Below are positions 1 through 11,764 of a stretch of 64,000 nt of DNA, piece by piece (the stretch's first letter is position 1; the number at the start of each line of letters is the position of its first letter). The position numbers and the translations under genes were made by a program. This stretch comes from Typhlomys cinereus (lineage: Eukaryota > Chordata > Mammalia > Rodentia > Platacanthomyidae), in the NCBI GenBank assembly GCA_023101885.1, contig JALPQD010000075.1:7268198-7332197 (forward strand), read 5' to 3'. The notes under the pieces were generated by a model. It was given only the letters and a program-made list of their open reading frames with translations, made no database searches and was not told where the DNA came from.

Positions 1-900
1 GCATGGGAACTCTATTATGACTATTTAACCCCTTGTCTCTAAAGATCCTACTGCCTGAAGCCTTCTCTCCTGTGATCCCTGCTAGACTTTGGGGGGTTGT
101 AGACATGTCAGCCATTGTGCAGGTCAGGCAAGGGACAATTGTGGCTATATTCTGGCTGCTGCAGCCCTGACTTGTGTGGAGTATCTTGCATATCATTGAT
201 CCTCCCAATCCTTAGGCTCTTACAATCTTGCCACCCCCTCTTCTGCAAGGTTCTCTGAGCTTTAGGATGGGGAGGGATTTGGCAGGTCTGATTCTGGGTG
301 AATATTGTAGAGTCTTTGATGTTTTGAATTATAATTTGTTGTTTTCAGTTTTGTTTTTCCTGCACCACCCTTGGCTGCATCCTGATTGGTTATCAAGGTC
401 ATCTCCTAACCAAAGATAAAAGAATATTTAAATGAAGATCTTAATATAGGAAGAGACTCAAAGGTTGATGGAAGAATAAAAGTAGGACACAGCAGTGAGA
501 GGGTCAGTCTCCCATTTCCCAGTTGGTTACCATCTAACTGCCAGTCCCTCTACCCTCCCTGACTAGGGAGATCAAGTGAAGAGGAAGGGAAGTAAGAGTG
601 ACCTGTATCATATGTCTTGCTACTTACATGCAATTCATGACCATGGCCTAATTTCTCTATTGAAGCGTGTTCTCCTATCTCCTTTCTTTTGAGGTCTTCT
701 TTCCCCTTCTTTCCTATTTACAATCCTTTGTGATTATAGTGGGTATTACAGAGATTTACCTTTGACTATGTCATTAAGTGGGTTTGGGACTAGGATCCAC
801 TTATTAGGAAGGACAAAAGGAGTCTAATTTTCTGTGTCTGGGATACTCCGCTCAGTGTTCATCCTCTCATAATTATTTTTATATTTGTTCAGCAATACTG
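1..900 (-). mobile_element. L1 3' end, inverted and cut by the window edge
   Basis: The reverse complement matches the 3' region of the neighbouring plus-strand L1 and of the copy at 4336-5221 in several blocks, for example the CTGAGCTTTAGGATGGGGAG stretch near 256. Its poly(A) end would lie left of position 1. The right limit is approximate. Confidence 0.7.
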
Positions 901-976
901 GTACTTTTTTCTTAAATGATTCAATTTTTTCTTCTTACAACTTTATTAATAATGCATCATATATGGTTATTGGCCA

Positions 977-1631
977 GGCAGGGGGGGACATCCAATACCC
1001 ATCAGGTTGAAGCCAAGGGTGGTGCAGGAATAGAAAAACTGAAAAAAAAAATCAAGAAACCATAATTCAGAAAATCAGAGACTCTACCTTAACCACCTGG
1101 AACCAAGATAGTCTAATCTCTCCCCATCCTAAAGTTCAGGGAAATTTGCAGAAGAGGGGGCGGGACGATTGTAAGAGCCTAAAGATGGGGAGGAGCTATG
1201 ATATGCAAGATACTCCACACAAGTTAGGGCCAAAGTAATCATAATAGGACTTTGTATGACCTGCGCAATTACCAACATATCATTGATCCCCCAAAGGCTA
1301 GCATGGATCACAGGCACTAGGATCCTTAGAGGCAAGGGATTAGCAGCCACAATCGTGTTCTTATACTAAAGGGGAACACAAAAAAGAGCTCTAGGCAATG
1401 CTACTGAGTCCTTACACCTCATCAGAGAGGAGAACCCAGAAGGAAGTCTAACATGCACACTAAAGGATGCTCCAGGAATTGGGAGGGGGGGGGCACTGGG
1501 AAAAAGAGAGGGAGGGGGGAAAGGAAGGTAAAAAGGGGGGGAAGCAAGGGGATCCAGGGAAGGGTGGAGGGAGGGAGGGGAATGGGGTACTTACCAACTT
1601 TGTATGAGTGGAAGAAATAAATAAAAAAAAA
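977..1631 (+). mobile_element. 5'-truncated L1 3' end
   Basis: L1-type 3' untranslated region with a purine/G-rich tract (about 1480-1585), the terminal GTATGAGTGGAAGAAATAA and a poly(A). It is flanked by a perfect 14-bp target duplication, ATGGTTATTGGCCA (963-976 and 1632-1645). The same 3' end recurs five more times in the window. Confidence 0.9.
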
Positions 1632-1669
1632 ATGGTTATTGGCCAACACCAACTTAAGAGATCTATCTT

Positions 1670-1886
1670 GGGGCTGGAGAGGTGGCTCAGGGGTTAAACC
1701 TTTGCCCTGCAGGCAGAAGGTCCTGAGTTCTGATCCTAAACCCCACGTATAGACACCGGGTGGAAGCGGGGGCGGCCTGCGTTTCTGGTCCTGGTAGGGT
1801 GGAGCCTGTGAATTCCTGGGCGGAGTAAACAAGGAGGAGGTGGAGGCGTCCATGGTGCCATGGTGGTTCTCGAATTTGCCTGTGGT

Positions 1887-1926
<40 letters not shown>

Positions 1927-1958
1927 TAATTGAATAAATAATAAAAAAATTTTTAAAA
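1670..1958 (+). repeat. B2-like SINE with target duplication
   Basis: GGGGCTGGAGAGGTGGCTCA head, CA tract at about 1890-1920 and A-rich tail. The perfect 13-bp duplication AGAGATCTATCTT lies at 1657-1669 and 1959-1971. It inserted 25 bp from the end of the L1 at 977-1631. Confidence 0.9.
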
Positions 1959-2149
1959 AGAGATCTATCTTAACTCTCTTGTGGAAGAATAGTTTACCCA
2001 ATGACTGACTGACTACTCATAAACTGGTCAAAAATGTCACTTGAACCCCAAGTTTACACAACTTATAAATATATCTTGTACAACCATTCATTGAGTCTTA
2101 AAAAAAAAAACAACTAAAATTGTCACTCTCTTTCAAGTTTCAAAACACA

Positions 2150-3560
2150 TGCCTAAGTCGCTAACTGCAGAGGGTCAGAATCCTGAGGGAAAATATCTGA
2201 AACTGCCCTCATTGATGCTTTGTCAATAGACAGTGTCTTCACTTCTCGTCCCCCACATGCCTGACCATGAGCATGAAGTTGGAAGCGTTTCCTCAGTTCT
2301 CGGCAAGGAAGGCACCCAGGACACACAGCAGGGGGACGCAGCAGCTGGACACCTTGAATCTGCAGTTGGGAAGCAGAGAGATGATTGTTGGTATGTCTCG
2401 GGCCCTCCCGCTCCGTTTCCCCCAGTGGTTCAGCCTGGGTATCCAGCCCACACTGAGATGGGTCGGTTGCCCTCTGAAACACTTACCAGTGTCTCCTAAG
2501 TGATTCAAAAGCCCAGCTATGTTGATAATGACCATCACAAGTCCTCTCCACATCAACGGGAACCCAAACAACTCACATTTACCTTATGTTCCCTCATAGG
2601 CTCATAAACAACCTCAAAGGTCCCCACAGTCTTTCAAAGGCCCAACATTTTCAAAAATTAAAAGTCTCTTCTGAGATGAAAGACAGACACACTCTTAACT
2701 CTGAGTCCCAATAAAAATCAAAAAAACAAGTTACATATGGCACAAAGTAAACATTCCCCTTCCAAAAGAGATAGGGGCATAAATAACAAAAGAAAGATTG
2801 AACCAGAGCAATATCTAAGTCCAGCAGGGCAAATGATAAACGCTACGCTACAGCTCTGCATCCAAGGATCTGCAGCTTGCAGTAACTTCCTCTGGGCTCC
2901 AGCAAACATGGGCAGTTCCAGCTCTTCCATTCTGACACCTGCAGTGCATGCGGCCCCTCTTCCAGGACGGTTTTTCTACCTGTGTCCCACGGTCCTGGAA
3001 TCTGCATGGGAAATGAGGCTTCACAGCCTTCACAGCCGCATGCAATGCTCTCCCAGGGCCTCCTTGCGGGGACTCTGACCCTCCTACACACTGCTGGCTG
3101 CAGAGGGTTTCTAGAGCTTGGTGTAAGCCACTAGGGCCCTGCAACTTTTGAAAAAGCTCAGCCCCAAGTGGAAAATGTGCTAAATTTGCTGCCAGCTCAA
3201 CATGTGTCCTGGCCCCTCCTACCACTGCTCACTACTGCAGCCCCTGCACACCAGGCCACCACCCGCTTCCCTGGCCATGAGCAGAGATCCATGTCAGTCT
3301 CAGCTCAGACTCCCTTCACATGAACGTGCACGTTTACAAACTGGAACCCTGACCTCTTTGAGCTGAGGTGCGAGGGTAGCACAGGCACATCTCTCATTGC
3401 AAAGTCTCAAAAATACAATTCTGAAGTATCAAGGAAAACAGGCCCCTCTTAAGTTTTTTATCCCTTAAATATTCACATTAATACATCTTCTAGTAAACAG
3501 AAAAGAGGACCTGTGAGTTACACAATGAACACTATAAAATGATTTACTTTTCAAACTTCA
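2150..3560. other. Unassigned stretch, probably decayed interspersed repeat
   Basis: No gene recognised. About 2360-2570 looks like the rodent repeat whose reverse copy begins AAGTTGCTTTTGGTCA-type sequence. The part at about 2600-3560 reads like the interior of an old retroelement, but no conserved domain is visible in any frame. Confidence 0.35.
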
Positions 3561-3570
3561 TATCTGTACT

Positions 3571-4149
3571 TGAGGCAGGATTAGAGCAGCCATGCTGGGA
3601 TGGGTCTCTCAAGGTCTTTGGAATTCCTGAATTTCTGCTGGGATAACCCTGAAGGAACACTCCTGCTGAGGAACTGACTCCAATCCTCCCAGAGATAAGA
3701 TGGCCAACTTCCCTATGAAGGGATTATGGAGATGAGTCTCCATATCAAACAACTTGACCTCTAACCCACATGGGTCCAAGAGCAACTGGGTTGGGCCCCA
3801 ATGGGAGCTAACCAATGGGAAAAAGCCAGTTTCCCCGAGCTTGTCTAGGTGTATAAATACATCTTTCGCGCCCCAATTGCCTGCTTCTCATGCCCTAGCC
3901 CCTCATGACACTTCAGTGCCATGAGTCTGTTTCTTGTTCCTTGCTCCTCATGGACTCCATGCCTAGGCACCATGAATTCTTCGGGGCGTCCTAGCCCCTT
4001 ATAGCACTCCACATCTAGAATGCATGAGTTCCAACCTTTCTCGCCTCTAATAAACTCTCCTTAATCCTCTACACTGTGTTCTGGTTTCAATCTTCGACTC
4101 CAGAACACAAAGAACCCTGCAACATTGGGATGGTCCTGTCCCTGCAACA
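3571..4149 (+). mobile_element. Solo LTR with primer-site-like remnant
   Basis: LTR-like unit with a TATA box (TATAAATA near 3852), a poly(A) signal in CTAATAAACTCTCC (about 4046-4060) and an end in CA. It is followed by TGGCACCCCAGATGGGAC, which looks like a tRNA primer-binding site. It matches the LTR at 46951-48360 along most of its length. Probably class I (ERV1-like). No gag or pol follows. Confidence 0.7.
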
Positions 4150-4199
4150 TTTGGCACCCCAGATGGGACAGCCGAAAAGACTGTTTCCCTGCAACATAC

Positions 4200-5430
4200 T
4201 GGTTACTCTGCTCTTTTGCCACTCAAACTCAAGCAACTACAAGGGAGAAAGGGACATTTATTCAGCTAACAGTTCCAGAGGGGAGATGCCGTCCATTATG
4301 ATGAGGTAGACTGGCTGGCAGAAGTTGGAGGAGGCAAATAAGTAATGAGACATCTGATTAAGTTCACAGACTTTTGTTCCTGATCATTTACTACTGAGGG
4401 GGAGTGATCTCACCAGAAGAGGAGGGCATATAGTCTGGCAGATAAAAAGTAACAATTTTGCAAATGGGTGATTGACCCCTCCCTCACTGTGGTTTCCCAC
4501 TTTTATTACATCTACCTTTGAATGTGCTTTTATCACAAGACTCTAACAGCTTTTTGTCTCTGGCCAGGGGGTAACATACAATGCCCACCAGGATGGAGTG
4601 AAGGGCATTGCAGGAGCAGCAAAACTGCAAAAGAAAACCAATAAACCACAATCCAGAACTTCAGAGACTCTATATCAACCACCTAGAACTAGGCCAGCTT
4701 AGTCTCTCCCCATCTTGAAGCTCAGGGAAATTTGCGGAAGAGGGGGCGGTAAGAGTGTAAGAGCAGAAGGATGGGAGGAGCAATGATATGTAAGATACTC
4801 TATACTAGTTAGGGCTGAAGCAATCATAATTGGACTTTGCATGCCCTGCGCATTGTCCAACACACTGTTGACCTCACAAAGTCTAGCATCTGCTAAAGGC
4901 ACCAAGATCCTTGGAGGCAAAGGATTGGCAGCCACAGCAGTGTTCCTATACCTAAGGGGAACACGGGAAAGGGTTTGGGAAAGGCCACTTGGTCCTTGTA
5001 CGTCATCGGAGAGGAGGGCCCAGAGGAAAATCAGACATGCACAAGAAAGGACTCTCTGGGAATTGGGGTGGGAGGCACTGGGGGATGGGGAGGGAGAGGG
5101 GTGGGGAGGGGGAGCAGGGGGTATGGGGGGAGGAGGAGGGAGGGAGGGAGGGAACTGGTGTACCTAATAAGTTTGTATGAGCTGAAATAAAAAAAAAAGA
5201 GTATTACAAAAAAAAAAAAAAAAGTTGGAGGAGGCCTAGTCACTGAAACATCATGTAGGCTGAGTGGTGCTGCTGACAATTGCAAAAGCAGATTAACTAA
5301 CTGAAACAGGGTGGGGCTGACCAACCTCAAGGCCCTCCCCCTGGGACTGCCTGCTTCCAGCAAGGCCCCAGCTACAAAAAGTGGCACCATCTTCCTAAAT
5401 AACTGAAGATTCAAATACATAAAGCCTGGG
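4200..5430 (-). repeat. Rodent interspersed repeat split by an L1
   Basis: The flanks (4200-4335 and 5222-5430) resemble a common rodent repeat (URR1-like, DNA-transposon type): GGGAGAAAGGGACATTTATT, CAGTTCCAGAGGGGAGATGC, and a tail rich in CAAGGCCCTCCC. The L1 at 4336-5221 separates the halves. Family name is tentative. Confidence 0.5.
4336..5221 (+). mobile_element. L1 3' end (886 bp) with target duplication
   Basis: The longest plus-strand copy of the window's L1 3' end, with the G-rich tract at about 5060-5155 and an A-rich end. The 14-bp duplication AAGTTGGAGGAGGC lies at 4322-4335 and 5222-5235. Confidence 0.88.
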
Positions 5431-6130
5431 GGAGGACCGTTATGCCCGGAGCGCAAAGTCCAAAGAAACCCACTGAAGTCGTCCACCGATGCAAAAACAA
5501 GAGGGTCATTTTATTAGATCAAACCTAGGTTTGGGCCACACAAGTCCTCAGCGCAGTGAGGGGGTGCGACCCCGAGGCAGCAGGGCTTAGGGATTTTATA
5601 GGGCTATCGAAAGCAGGGACTGAGGAATTCGCACGTAGCCCACATAGCCTTCCTCAACCCCTCCCCCCTGGTGAACGAGGGCACTCTGCTCTTCCTGGTA
5701 CACGCTGGGGGAGGGGGGCTGGCACCAAGGGGTCTGTGGTTGCTTCAAGGACATCAACACTTTTTTTTTTAATTTTTTTTATTTATTCATTGTGTGTACA
5801 GCATGTGCATCAGAGGGCATTGTATGTTCTTGTGGAGGCCCAAGGGTGACATTTCAGTAATCATCCTGGATTGCCTCTACCTCCTTCTTGCCTGGCTCTG
5901 GGACTTCCCAGGCTCCGCCTACCAGGGCTAGAAGTGCAGGCTAACAGCTTTTCTGCCTGGTGTAGGACATCAACACTTAAGTCAGTTCCGACTCCCGTAA
6001 ACAGTTTCTAGCACCCCTTGGATTACTCATGGCCCTTGGAATTCCTTGAGCAGTTAGTGACTGGCTTCCACCTGCTCTGACCACAATCTGTCCTTGACAA
6101 AGTTGGTGAAATGTTACTGTAAAGGCTGCT
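5430..6130 (-). mobile_element. Minus-strand gammaretrovirus-like LTR, interrupted by a SINE
   Basis: Read on the minus strand it carries TATAAAA (5594-5600), AATAAA (5510-5515) and then CTTGTTTTTGCATCGGTGGA, the R/U5 arrangement of class I LTRs. A SINE at 5761-5963 splits the U3 region. The outer limits are approximate and no viral gene adjoins it. Confidence 0.6.
5761..5963 (-). repeat. 5'-truncated B2-like SINE
   Basis: Reverse-strand SINE body lacking its tRNA head, with a T-rich (reverse poly-A) left end. Perfect duplication AGGACATCAACAC at 5748-5760 and 5964-5976. Confidence 0.88.
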
Positions 6131-6344
6131 CTTCCAGTTTAGGAGGGCTCCCAAAATGTTAAGTATTTCCTAATTTGGAGCTGACTGGTCATTGTTATAG
6201 TCACATACACAAATTGGGTCAAACAGTCTATGTGTAACATGTCCGGTATTTCACAGGGAGGATAAGTAAACAAATAGAAAATGGAAACAAATATGCTCAG
6301 GTCCCACAAGGACAAAACATAAACATCTATATTTAACATTTTTT

Positions 6345-6595
6345 ATTTACTTGTGATAGAATGAAAGAGAGAGGTGAGAGAGAAAGATAGCGAGAAGAGA
6401 GAGAGAGAGAAGGAACATGATTACAAGGTGCATGGGGATAGGACAGAGAAAAACCTTCAGAAGTCATTTCTTTCTTTCAGCTCTGTAAAGTTCATCTCTC
6501 CTCCCATCCTGTGAACTCTAGTTCAATTCTACAACTTTGTGTACAGGTGTCTTTACCCACTGTGCCATCTCACTGTCGTACCTATAGATATAGAT
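6345..6595 (-). repeat. Decayed tRNA-type SINE with GA tract
   Basis: Ends CCCACTGTGCCATCTCACTG, the reversed head of a B2/B3-type SINE; its middle holds a (GA)n tract at about 6365-6412. Strongly decayed. Confidence 0.55.
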
Positions 6596-6727
6596 CATGT
6601 TTACAGATGACAATATGCAATTTACTCAATCTTTGCAGATGCCAACTGAAGTTCTATTCTGGGTATTATGGAGCAAACAGTTGACAGTTTTATACTGTTG
6701 GTTTTTTTTTTTTGAAAAAGTGTCCTT

Positions 6728-7091
6728 CTTTGCATGACCTGCGCAATGACCAACATATCATTGACCCCCCAAGTCTAGCATGGATCACAGGCACTAGGAT
6801 CCTTAGTAGCACAATAGTGTTCCTATACTAAAGGGGAACACAAGAAAGGGCTCTAGGCAATGATACTGAGTCCTTACACCTCATCAGAGAGGAGGACCCA
6901 GAGGGAAGCTTGACATTCACACTAAAGAATGCTCCAGGGATGGGGGAGAGCACTGGGAGAAAGGGAGGGAGGGGGGAAAGGAAGAGAAAAAGGGGGGAGG
7001 GAGTAATGGGGTCCGGGGAAGGGTGGAGGGAGGGAGGGGACTGGGATACCTATTAAGTTTGTATGAGTGGAAAAAATAAATTAAAAAAAAA
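6728..7091 (+). mobile_element. L1 3' end with imperfect target duplication
   Basis: Starts in the GCATGACCTGCGCAATGACC region shared by the other copies and ends GTATGAGTGG plus an A-rich tail. The duplication GAAAAAGNNTCCTT lies at 6714-6727 and 7092-7105 with two mismatches, so it is older than the 977-1631 copy. Confidence 0.8.
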
Positions 7092-7279
7092 GAAAAAGCA
7101 TCCTTGTAGAGCTGCTGGGGGAGAGAAATAATCACAAGCCCCATCAATGGGATGAGATCTGTAAGTTGCAATATAAATCACCATGGCAACAGGTGATCAC
7201 CAGTGTAATAGTGGCATAAGCACCAAGGAAACAACCAACAGCTTTCTGATTGGATTCGAGACCTGCTTGTCAGAATGGT

Positions 7280-8033
7280 ACCCATCCCTGTTACTGGAAA
7301 CTAGAACAAGAACCTAAAAAAAGGGAAGGAGATAGATCAGTAGGGAAGACAGCCAATAAACCTATAGGTAGGAAGATAGTACATCAAACAGCTCTATAGG
7401 TAGCTATTATTATACTCATAGAATGGGAACTCACAGTGGAAACCTTTGGGTCTAAAACTGGATGAGTAGGGGCTGGAGAGGTGGCTCAGGGGTTAAGCCT
7501 CTGCCTTGCAGGCAGAAGGTCCTAAGTTCGGATCCTAGACCCCACATATAGATGCCAGCAGAAGTGGGGGCAGCCTGCATTTCTGATCCTGGTAGGGCAG
7601 AGCCTGTGAATCCTGGGGCAGAGTAAACAAGGAGGAGGTGGAGGCATCCATGGTGGTTCCCAAATTCGTCCGTGGTTCTACACATACACACACACACACA
7701 CGCACAATTGAATAAATAATAAATAAATAATATTTTTTTAAAAAAACTGGATGAGTAAAGGGAAATGCACATATCAGTGGGGTGGTCTGAAGAGAAGTAA
7801 CTTATTATACTGTGGAGTCATGAGTCCCCACAGGAGTAGACAAGCCAAAGTGAACCCTGGGGTCTATAGAAGCATGCAGGCAAACGGGTGGAAGAGAATG
7901 GGAGGGAATGGTGAAGAGACGGTAGGGGATGGGAGGGAGGGGGGAGGGAGGGAAGCTGGGATGAAGACTCAATATGCTTGTAAAAGTAGAAAAATAAAAT
8001 AAATATGGGGAAAAGAATTATAAAGAAAAAAAC
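7280..8033 (+). mobile_element. L1 3'-end fragment (second subfamily), interrupted by a SINE
   Basis: The sequence GGATGAGTAAAGGGAAATGC, then a GGGAGGGAGG tract and CAATATGCTTGTAAAAGTAG, matches the fragment at 62701-63046. This is a different 3' UTR variant from the 977-1631 type. The SINE at 7469-7742 splits it. The left limit is approximate. Confidence 0.65.
7469..7742 (+). repeat. B2-like SINE inserted in an L1 fragment
   Basis: Full-length head and body with a short CA tract and an AATAAATAA-type tail. Perfect 15-bp duplication AAAACTGGATGAGTA at 7454-7468 and 7743-7757. Confidence 0.92.
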
Positions 8034-8144
8034 AGTGCCCTTGAAACCAAATTCTAACCATAATTATGCCCATACTCCTACTAGTTACTGGGAAACTAAT
8101 GCTGGATAATTATTTTCTAATTGTTTTAAATGTTTGCAATACAA

Positions 8145-8877
8145 TCAAAATCATCTTTTCTTGCAGGTGAATGGCAAAGCAGAATCTCACTTCCCATAGT
8201 AAAACAAACAAGAGAAAAACACCAGTTATCACACATCATCTGTCCTTAACATAGAAGAGTCATTCCTTAAGGATTTAACATCATCGACCACAGCAAATCA
8301 CAGGGAAAATGAATGTGGTTTTCTCAGGACCTGTAAGATCCACATCTTCCACTCTTCTCCAGTAAAGCAATGTCAGTGACTGGTACAAAGGCTGCTGTGC
8401 CCGAGACTGTCTGTCACTTGGTTCTGGACACACTGCTTGTATTGTTCCACACAAGCCAGTTCTGGAGAAATGACTGCTTGGGAAACAACCATTTTTTCTT
8501 GCTCATGGATAGCAAAGCAGAGAACTTAACAAGAAGAAAGCACCACTTCTCGCACATCATGTCTCCTGGAAGAACAATGAAGAGACATTTCTTAGAGATT
8601 TCACACACGTCACAGGGAAATACTGGGGATATAAATGCAGTGAGAATCGCATCTTCAATGCTTCTCCAGTAAAATCATGCCAGTGCATAGTACACATGGT
8701 GTTCTCCCAGGGAAAGTAGATTAACTGCTACAAAAGTGCATCATGCCACCATGATATATGTGCACAACACAGGCCAAATCAGAGAAATAAATTCTTGGAA
8801 ATCAAACATCTTTTCTTGTTGGAAGATTGATACATGTGATCTCTAGTGAAAAGATATTCTGTAGGGATTTCACTTAC
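8145..8877. repeat. Tandem repeat of about 320-340 bp next to telomere-like DNA
   Basis: Two units (about 8145-8485 and 8486-8802) plus a third cut short at 8877. Shared landmarks: TTTTCTTG... with AAAGCAGA (units 1 and 2), CACACATCAT/CGCACATCAT, a CATTYCTTAGAGATTTCAC-like stretch in all three, CACAGGGAAA, and CTTCTCCAGTAAA. Units have diverged considerably. No coding potential. Confidence 0.72.
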
Positions 8878-9835
8878 CCTAGAAATAACCCTAACCCTAA
8901 CCATAACCCAAATCCTAAACCTAACAATAACCCTCTAATCTTACTTCTAAACCTAACTATTTAACACTACTTTAACCCTGATCCTAAACCCAAATTATAC
9001 CCCTAACCATAAACCTAATCCTAACAACTTGCCTCAGCCCTAAACCTACACTTACCCTAGCCCTAGCTAACCCTAAACCAAACCATAACCATAACTCTAA
9101 CCCCAAACATAATCCTAACTTGTACTATAATCTTAACTCCCCAGAAAACCCACAATCCTAAATTTAACCCTAACCATAAACCAAGCATTAGCCTATGCCT
9201 AATGGTAAATCTAGACCTAGCCCTACCTTTAACCCTTACATTAACCCTAATCCTAACCCTTGAATTCACCCAAATCTGAAAACTGAATTAAACATAACTA
9301 TAACCCTAACTCTACCCTAACCCTACTACAAACCTTAACCTTAACCCTAAAAGTAACTGCAACTATAGAGTTAAATTTATGGTCAGAATTAACCACAACT
9401 CTAACCCTAAAACCCTAACACCATAACCCTAAATATAATTCAATGCCTTACCATAAACCATAACCCAAAATTAACCTCTAACTAACACTAACCCTAACCA
9501 TAGGCCTAACCCTACCTCTAATCCTAACACAAACCCTAAAAACTAACCTAAAGTCTATCCTTGAACATAACCCCCTGGCTCTACCCCAACCCTAAAATAA
9601 CCCTAACTCTAACACAAATCCTAACCTAGCCCTAACCGTAAACCTAGCCCTAGTCCTATCTTCAACCTTTACTTTCATCACAACCCTGAAACTAACCCTA
9701 ATTCTAAAACCTAACCCTAATTTAGCCTAACCCTAACACTAATCCTAATTCTAACCCCAATCTTAACCACTAGCCCTTAACCCTCACCTTACACTTAACC
9801 CTAACCCCTGCTCCCTGACCCCTAACCTAAGCTCC
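8878..9835. repeat. Degenerate telomere-like (CCCTAA)n array
   Basis: Almost 1 kb dominated by CCCTAA, CCTAAC and one- or two-base variants. The longest perfect runs are only two or three units. The C-rich strand is the plus strand. Unbroken by other elements. Confidence 0.92.
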
Positions 9836-9942
9836 CTTAAATCCAGCTTATTATTACTCTGAAAAAGAGCAAGTTTCTGCTGATTGTGAACTTACTGCCC
9901 CATAGAGAAGTGGAATCCGGGAGGCTGTTTTGAGACAAGGTC

Positions 9943-10022
9943 TCATTAGCCCAGTCACGTACCCAAAGATAGCTTTGAACTGCTGACATTCCTGCCTCCA
10001 CCTACAAGTGCTAAGATTATTA
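9943..10022 (-). repeat. B1-like SINE fragment within the telomere-like region
   Basis: GAGACAAGGTCTCATTAGCC ... GTGCTAAGATTAT is the reversed 7SL-derived B1 core. It separates the two telomere-like blocks. Confidence 0.7.
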
Positions 10023-10054
10023 CTGAGATCTAGTACAAGTCCACACAGTGATCT

Positions 10055-10690
10055 TGGCCCTATGCACTGCCCTAGTCCTACCTTAACCCTGCTCGTTTGT
10101 AACTCCTAGCCATAGCTCTAACTCTGACCCAATCACATCCTAGTCCTAGTCTAACTGTAACCGTATTCCTGGCACAAATGTAAGCCCTGAACCTACATTG
10201 GTTATTTACCCTGACTGCAGTCCCATCCATTGTGCTATCCCTAACCCTATGTCTAGACATAGAATGACATGTAGCTAAAGCCCTCCCATAGGTCCACAGC
10301 ACTAACACTGGAGTTGACCTTGAATGAGTTCTTACCTAAAGATGGCCCATCGGCCTAACTCAACCCAACCCTAGAGAAGTACATCTAAACCAAGCCCGGT
10401 ACCTGCTCACAGCCCTACCATAATCACAATCCTAACACTAGACAGACTTCACCCCATGATAGCCCAATCCACTACCCTAAGACTAGCCCTAACCCTCTAG
10501 CACTAATACTAGACATTCAATTACATCTGAACCAAGCCCTCCACCTAGCCATAGTCTGAACGTTAACTTAAATAACCCTAGCCCTAACATGAGACTGAGA
10601 TCAAGTATGTGTCTATACATTAACTCTGGCCCTATCCGCTGTACATTTCCTAACACTAACCATGGCCCTGTCCCTGATCTAGACATAGTT
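10055..10690. repeat. Highly decayed telomere-like repeat, second block
   Basis: Repeated CCTAACCC, CCTAGCCC and CTAACACTA words at irregular spacing. Much more diverged than the block at 8878-9835, but clearly related to it. Confidence 0.75.
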
Positions 10691-10835
10691 TAAAGTCTGA
10701 CTGAAGTCCAAATCATATGTGCATATGTGTAGACGAGCAGGTCCATGCCTGTATGGGTATTTGTATGCATGTGTGCCTATGTGTATATGCATGTGTGCCT
10801 GTCCATGCACGTGTGTGTGCAACAAGAATATTCTT

Positions 10836-11116
10836 TTATTACTTTGTGTGTGTGTGTGTGTGTGTGTGTGACAGAGAGAGAAAGAAAACATTGTGTGTCC
10901 CTGTGGAGGACCAAGGGTGACTTTGGGAATCATCCTGGATTGCTTCCATCTCCTTTTTGCTTCGCTCTGGGATTTCCCAGGCTTCACCCACCAGAGCCAG
11001 AAGTGCAGGCCACCACCATTTCTACCTGGCATTTTTTACATGAGACCTGGGATCCCAACTCCACACCTTCTGCTTGCAAGGTAGAGTCTTAACCTCTGAG
11101 CCATCTCTCCAGCCCC
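10836..11116 (-). repeat. Full-length B2-like SINE
   Basis: Reverse-strand copy with an intact head (TGAGCCATCTCTCCAGCCCC at its right end) and a (TG)n tract at about 10843-10870. Perfect 14-bp duplication ACAAGAATATTCTT at 10822-10835 and 11117-11130. Confidence 0.92.
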
Positions 11117-11764
11117 ACAAGAATATTCTTAACATGACAGGGCAGACACCACCGGTTCTACCTACTGTGAAGAACCACTACATGTTTCCCTGCACCTCCC
11201 GCAGTTCCTGTTTCTTTATCTGAAGGGGATTCCCACACCTTCCTTGCTGACGGATCTGGGCCACTTACTGTTCTGCCTGGGTTGCCGTGTGTGTGATTCA
11301 TGGAGCAGGGTAACACTACAAGACATCCCAGAGGATGTCCTGCCTCCGGCGCCCTTCCTCTCCTCCACTGTGGAGAAGCTGCCCAACTCCCCCCAGTCTG
11401 CACCCACTATCCTTCCCAACACCATCTTTCCTTTCTCCTAGCTGTGGACTCGAGAGAATCAAGAGTCCACACCACCCAGGGGGGGCCTTTGCTCCCAATT
11501 CAGTGGAGTGTCCGCTGCACTTTCCAGAAGCACCCTCACTTTTGAGGCAGAAACTTCTGGGCCAGTGGAATGTAAAGTTGTGGAAACGGGAAGCAAAAGT
11601 TTTCCTAAAGCATCAGTGTGTAATGGGGAGAGGCACCATTCCCACCCCCACCTTTTGGTTCTAGAGCCATGACTCCTGGATGCGGACACTAACTCGAGGC
11701 ACACGCCACCTTCTGCAAGACCCCACCCCAGTCCTCTACCCCATTACCGCTGCTGCCGTAACTG

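Noticed and set aside
8878..9835. A true, active telomere
   Set aside because: Units are too decayed, perfect runs are two or three units, and 8.9 kb of other sequence lies to its left.
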